A DNA stretch of 64,000 nucleotides from Scytalidium lignicola (taxonomy: Eukaryota; Ascomycota; Leotiomycetes). A model generated the notes under the pieces. The model was given only the letters and a program-made list of their open reading frames with translations. It made no database searches and was not told the origin of the DNA. A program made the position numbers and the translations under genes. The stretch spans positions 108,199 through 172,198 of the forward strand of contig NCSJ02000056.1 in the NCBI GenBank assembly GCA_002812745.2. Reading direction: 5' to 3'. Positions 61,017 to 64,000 of the stretch are shown piece after piece (the stretch's first letter is position 1; each line of letters starts with the position of its first letter).

Positions 61017-62023
61017 TTAGCCTATTGCAAAGTCTGGGATCCTTTCAGGGTAGAAGTCTTTAATAGTATCACTGTCCTCCTCGACATCGTAGCCCTTTTC
61101 CTTTATAAATTGTACTATATCCACTCTCAGCTCATCCACACTCAAATACTGCTGTCTCCAGCATTTTGCTACAACCTCTCCCACTAAATCTCTTGATAAA
61201 TTTGGAAAGCGTTGTTGCTGCATCTGCCTTAAAGCCTCGCGATGGTCTTCTTCTCCAGGTCCTCATTCGTCAGAAGCCGATACACAAATGTACCCCAATC
61301 AAACAAATCACTTTGTACATTTGCTCTAGGTTTTATTATGGTGGTTCTCATCATCGAACCTTTACGATCTGCACCACCATCGTTCAACTGACCCCATTCA
61401 TCTCTGAACTCAGCGTGAAGGAAACCAATCAGGGAGAGCGATAAATCGGACGACAGCCAGCAGTTGTAAATTGTGAGATCGTTATAATAAAAATCATTGT
61501 GCGAATGAATAAACTTGAGGGCAGACAGGGCCTGCAAAGCCCAGTTAAGAACTAGGGGCAAGAATGTGTCATTTACAATATGGCCATCAGGATACATGTT
61601 GGCTTGATGATTTCCGATAAACTCATTGAGAGATGGTCCAGTTGGTCGAGCCAAAATTGGGAGGCCATTCCAGGCATCTCGGCGGAGATAACGAGCAATG
61701 CGTGGATGATCTCCCTGGAGTTGTTCGTATGCAATACTGGTTTTAAGAGCTTGATAACCTGAAGTCTGCTCACGCCAATATTCGTCCTCATCAGTCCCAC
61801 CGTTTACGTAATCACTCGGAAGAAGAATTACTTCATCGGCATCTGCACCATCTCCTAAAATCATCAGGAAAACAGAGTCATCAAGACCGTCAATTAGACG
61901 ATTTCGAGGATTGCCACGGCTAAGCAGTGGTGTTGGCCGCTCAGGTTGACCTGGAGGAGGCTGAGGACGCTGATAATATGGATGTTTGATGGGTCTAGAA
62001 GCACCAAATCCATACCGTGCCAT
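61017..62023 (-). pseudogene. Protein kinase-like protein with one frameshift near 61238
   Basis: The main frame 62023-61229 (264 codons) starts with a Pro-rich tail, then kinase-like blocks: YEQLQGDHPRIARYL, LNWALQALSALKFIHSHN, YYNDLTIYNCWLSSDLSLSLIGF (in place of the HRD...N and DFG loops) and SDLFDWGTFVYRLL. The C-terminal lobe goes on in another frame to 61017 (RFPNLSRDLVGEVVAKCWRQQYLSVDEL). A one-base shift at about 61235-61242 separates them, with no N nearby. HRD is replaced by YND and DFG by IGF, so even an intact version may be a pseudokinase. Role unknown. Confidence 0.65.
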
Positions 62024-62163
62024 ATTAGAAGTATTGTTGTATAGATGTCCAGGGAGATATCAAAGAGAAAAAGAAATAGATTTGCTGAAGCCGGGGACTA
62101 ATGTAGGCGTTGAGCGTGCAACGTGTAAATTCTGCATGCACGGTGGGCGTGCCTAACACAATA

Positions 62164-62460
62164 CTAGGTACGTAAGGCAGGAGTGCCATATCCAGTGCTC
62201 TGTGGCGTAAGTCTGGGTGTTGGAAGCAAGCCTAGGGATGGAGCAAGCTTAGGATATACAATTGATGGTGAGGGTTCTAAGACACTCGGGGTATAATATT
62301 TTGGAGTTGGAGTGGAATCCAAGGAGCCAAACGTTGGCATGCGCTCAACAGAGGAAATAGTAGTTGATCGAGGCGATGAAGGAGTAATCGCCGCATCATT
62401 TGTTTTTGATGGGATCGATGGTAATATCCCTTCAATGTTGTCTAGCTCAGGATTGAGCAT
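62164..62460 (-). CDS. Small Ser/Pro/Thr-rich hypothetical protein
   Basis: 98 aa on the minus strand, low complexity (PTPKYYTPSVLEPSPS, LLPTPRLTPQSTGYGTP). No domain or signal peptide recognised. It follows the kinase-like gene's upstream region on the same strand by 140 bp. It may be a real small gene, an exon of one, or chance; the opposite strand is also partly open. Confidence 0.35.
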   Translation of the reverse strand: MLNPELDNIEGILPSIPSKTNDAAITPSSPRSTTISSVERMPTFGSLDSTPTPKYYTPSVLEPSPSIVYPKLAPSLGLLPTPRLTPQSTGYGTPALRT

Positions 62461-63047
62461 GAGAACAATTGATTTCCGTACAGAAGATGTTGTGGGAGAA
62501 CGATGATGTGTATTGCTCTACTAGCTACACAGAGAAAGCTACTACTACGTAATACATACCGAGGTGGTGGTTGGCTGTCCTACCTAATAGGTGAGGTCAC
62601 GTGCCCACGTACAACAGAAAAATTCTGTCAAGAGGTTAGAGCGCAGTGAGCAGTAATAGCACATACAAAGTATATGGCAGAGAACTTAATTAATTACTAC
62701 AATACGTAGAATACAAGTAACGATGGATGATTAGGATGGTAAGAGCGATAGGGGGCTATGTGAGAAATTCGAGGGCTGGCTGACCTTCAACCACTAGCGT
62801 GGCCCTTAGGCGAGCCAGGGCTAGGGCTACGGGAGTCGCACCCCTGGGGGCTGGCCCACCTACATCCTCTCGGCTCATCGGGAGTATTCGGGCCCGGCCC
62901 CCTTAATTATCGGCCAACCGCACTACAGACGATTATGTAAGCACTATTCCTAGCAAATTCGCTACCTCTGCCCAATAGCGTTAGATTGGACAATTGCTTG
63001 AGCAAAGCGGCGGGGTATCACGTGCCGGAGGGCTTGGCGCACACACA
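62461..63047. other. Intergenic with a GC-rich island next to the copia fragment
   Basis: 62740-63045 is clearly GC-rich (GGGCCCGGCCC, CCCCTGGGGGCTGG) beside DNA of about 25% GC. Frames are short. It could be an un-RIPed fragment of another repeat; no terminal repeats or domain seen. Confidence 0.45.
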
Positions 63048-64000
63048 GAAAGAATAATACACTGGTTAACATACTAAATGGTAAGTAATTAGGTTAAAAT
63101 AAGCTTCTTCTTATTATTCTTGTAAGCTTATATTACAAGGCATAACTTTTCAAAAGCTTTTTCAATTCTCTTGTTTTTAATTTCATCTACAGACTTAACA
63201 TTGAATATATATATATTATTAAGTATGTTTTGAGGGTTTACAATCTCAAAAAACGCCNTTTTTCGAATAATCCTGATATTTCAGCTTGATATAAGGCTGT
63301 AAATTAAGGTTCTAATTCCTTGTCTTATAAGAAAGTAATAATTTTAAGGTATTTATAAGATCTTCTATGTTTTTATTTTATAAGTAGTATTGATAGTAAA
63401 GTAATAGTTATAATCAACTTGTTAAGCTCTTCTTAATGCTCTTTAATAATTGTAATTCTTAACTTTAACTCTAGTAGCTTAATTCCATTGATTCCTTTTG
63501 TAAGTATAAGGTATAATTTCATAACCATTAACCTGAATAGTGTATTCTTATATAGTAATGCTAATATGTATATTTCTCTGTTTATACTTATAAGTTTATA
63601 TAACCTTTCTTAGCTTTTATTCTAACTTATGTTTCTTGCTCTTTATATNAAAAACGTTTGAATTTAATAATAAGTTATGAATAGTACTTATATCAAGGTT
63701 ATTATGTATGTTGATCATGTTTTATACTTATTGTTTTATCTTGATTTTGTTGATTTCCTCCATAACCTTCTTGATTACTATAATTCTTTAACTTACAATT
63801 AAGGTTAAGGTATTAAGTTNTAACATGTATAAATAAGCATTATAAACTAATAGTATAAGAACAAGTCTATTAAGTCTTACTGAATTGTTAACAACTTTAA
63901 ACATTATCTATAAAGTTATATCTTTGTCAAGATTATAAATTTTAATTATAATTATCTAATAAGTATATTATATAAGTACATAATATTATTTAACATAGTT
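63048..64000 (-). mobile_element. RIP-decayed copia fragment, related to element B
   Basis: It aligns along its length to 3531-4500 of element B in the same orientation, sharing for example AAGAATAATA at the junction and the AATATATATAT tract, and so covers the start of the reverse transcriptase on the minus strand. Similarity starts abruptly at 63048, where GC-rich DNA ends, and runs off the window. N bases at 63258, 63649 and 63820. No open frame. Confidence 0.85.

Overview
The window is nuclear DNA of a filamentous ascomycete (Pezizomycotina; class not determinable by eye). The evidence is short GT-AG introns of 45-120 bp with CTAAC/CTAAT branch sites, a Zn2Cys6 regulator with a fungal-specific domain, UstYa/DUF3328 proteins, and AT-rich transposons whose breaks look like C-to-T repeat-induced point mutation (RIP). 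Gene models below were built by joining exons by hand; where stated, every exon phase closes.

Layout. 1-8937: AT-rich, RIP-decayed Ty1/copia retrotransposons, one complete LTR element (1919-8208, 5-bp target duplication CTTAC) nested inside another. 10965-14629: a secreted two-lobed GH55-type beta-1,3-glucanase fused to a lysozyme-like (lytic transglycosylase fold) domain. 15833-29923: the most interesting region, a compact candidate gene cluster for a dikaritin-type ribosomal peptide (RiPP). It holds a secreted precursor with seven 16-residue repeats separated by Lys-Arg, five divergent UstYa/DUF3328 genes on both sides of it, and at its left end a DUF1479 Fe(II)/2-oxoglutarate-type oxygenase and a short-chain dehydrogenase. 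31506-31764: solo copia LTR with target duplication. 32046-33940: macrodomain fused to a class M sirtuin (SirTM), interrupted by one frameshift. 34196-36229: Tc1/mariner element with perfect 48-bp inverted repeats and a RIP-killed transposase.

36860-53760: a second functional cluster with an acyl-CoA dehydrogenase, CaiB/BaiF CoA-transferase, Zn2Cys6 regulator, HpcH/CitE lyase, MaoC-like hotdog hydratase and Dal5-type MFS permease. Together these match the logic of itaconate or related C5-dicarboxylate catabolism (import, CoA activation, hydration, cleavage to acetyl-CoA plus pyruvate). A decayed S33/TAP-like hydrolase and an interrupted O-methyltransferase lie inside it. 54266-62500: a DUF4326 gene, an AVT-type amino acid transporter, an FAD-monooxygenase fragment, a frameshifted kinase-like gene and a Ser/Pro/Thr-rich ORF. 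63048-64000: another RIP-decayed copia fragment related to the element at 1919-8208.

Sixteen single N bases occur, mostly beside homopolymers; at least two of them create artificial frameshifts, so frame breaks near them should be treated as assembly uncertainty.
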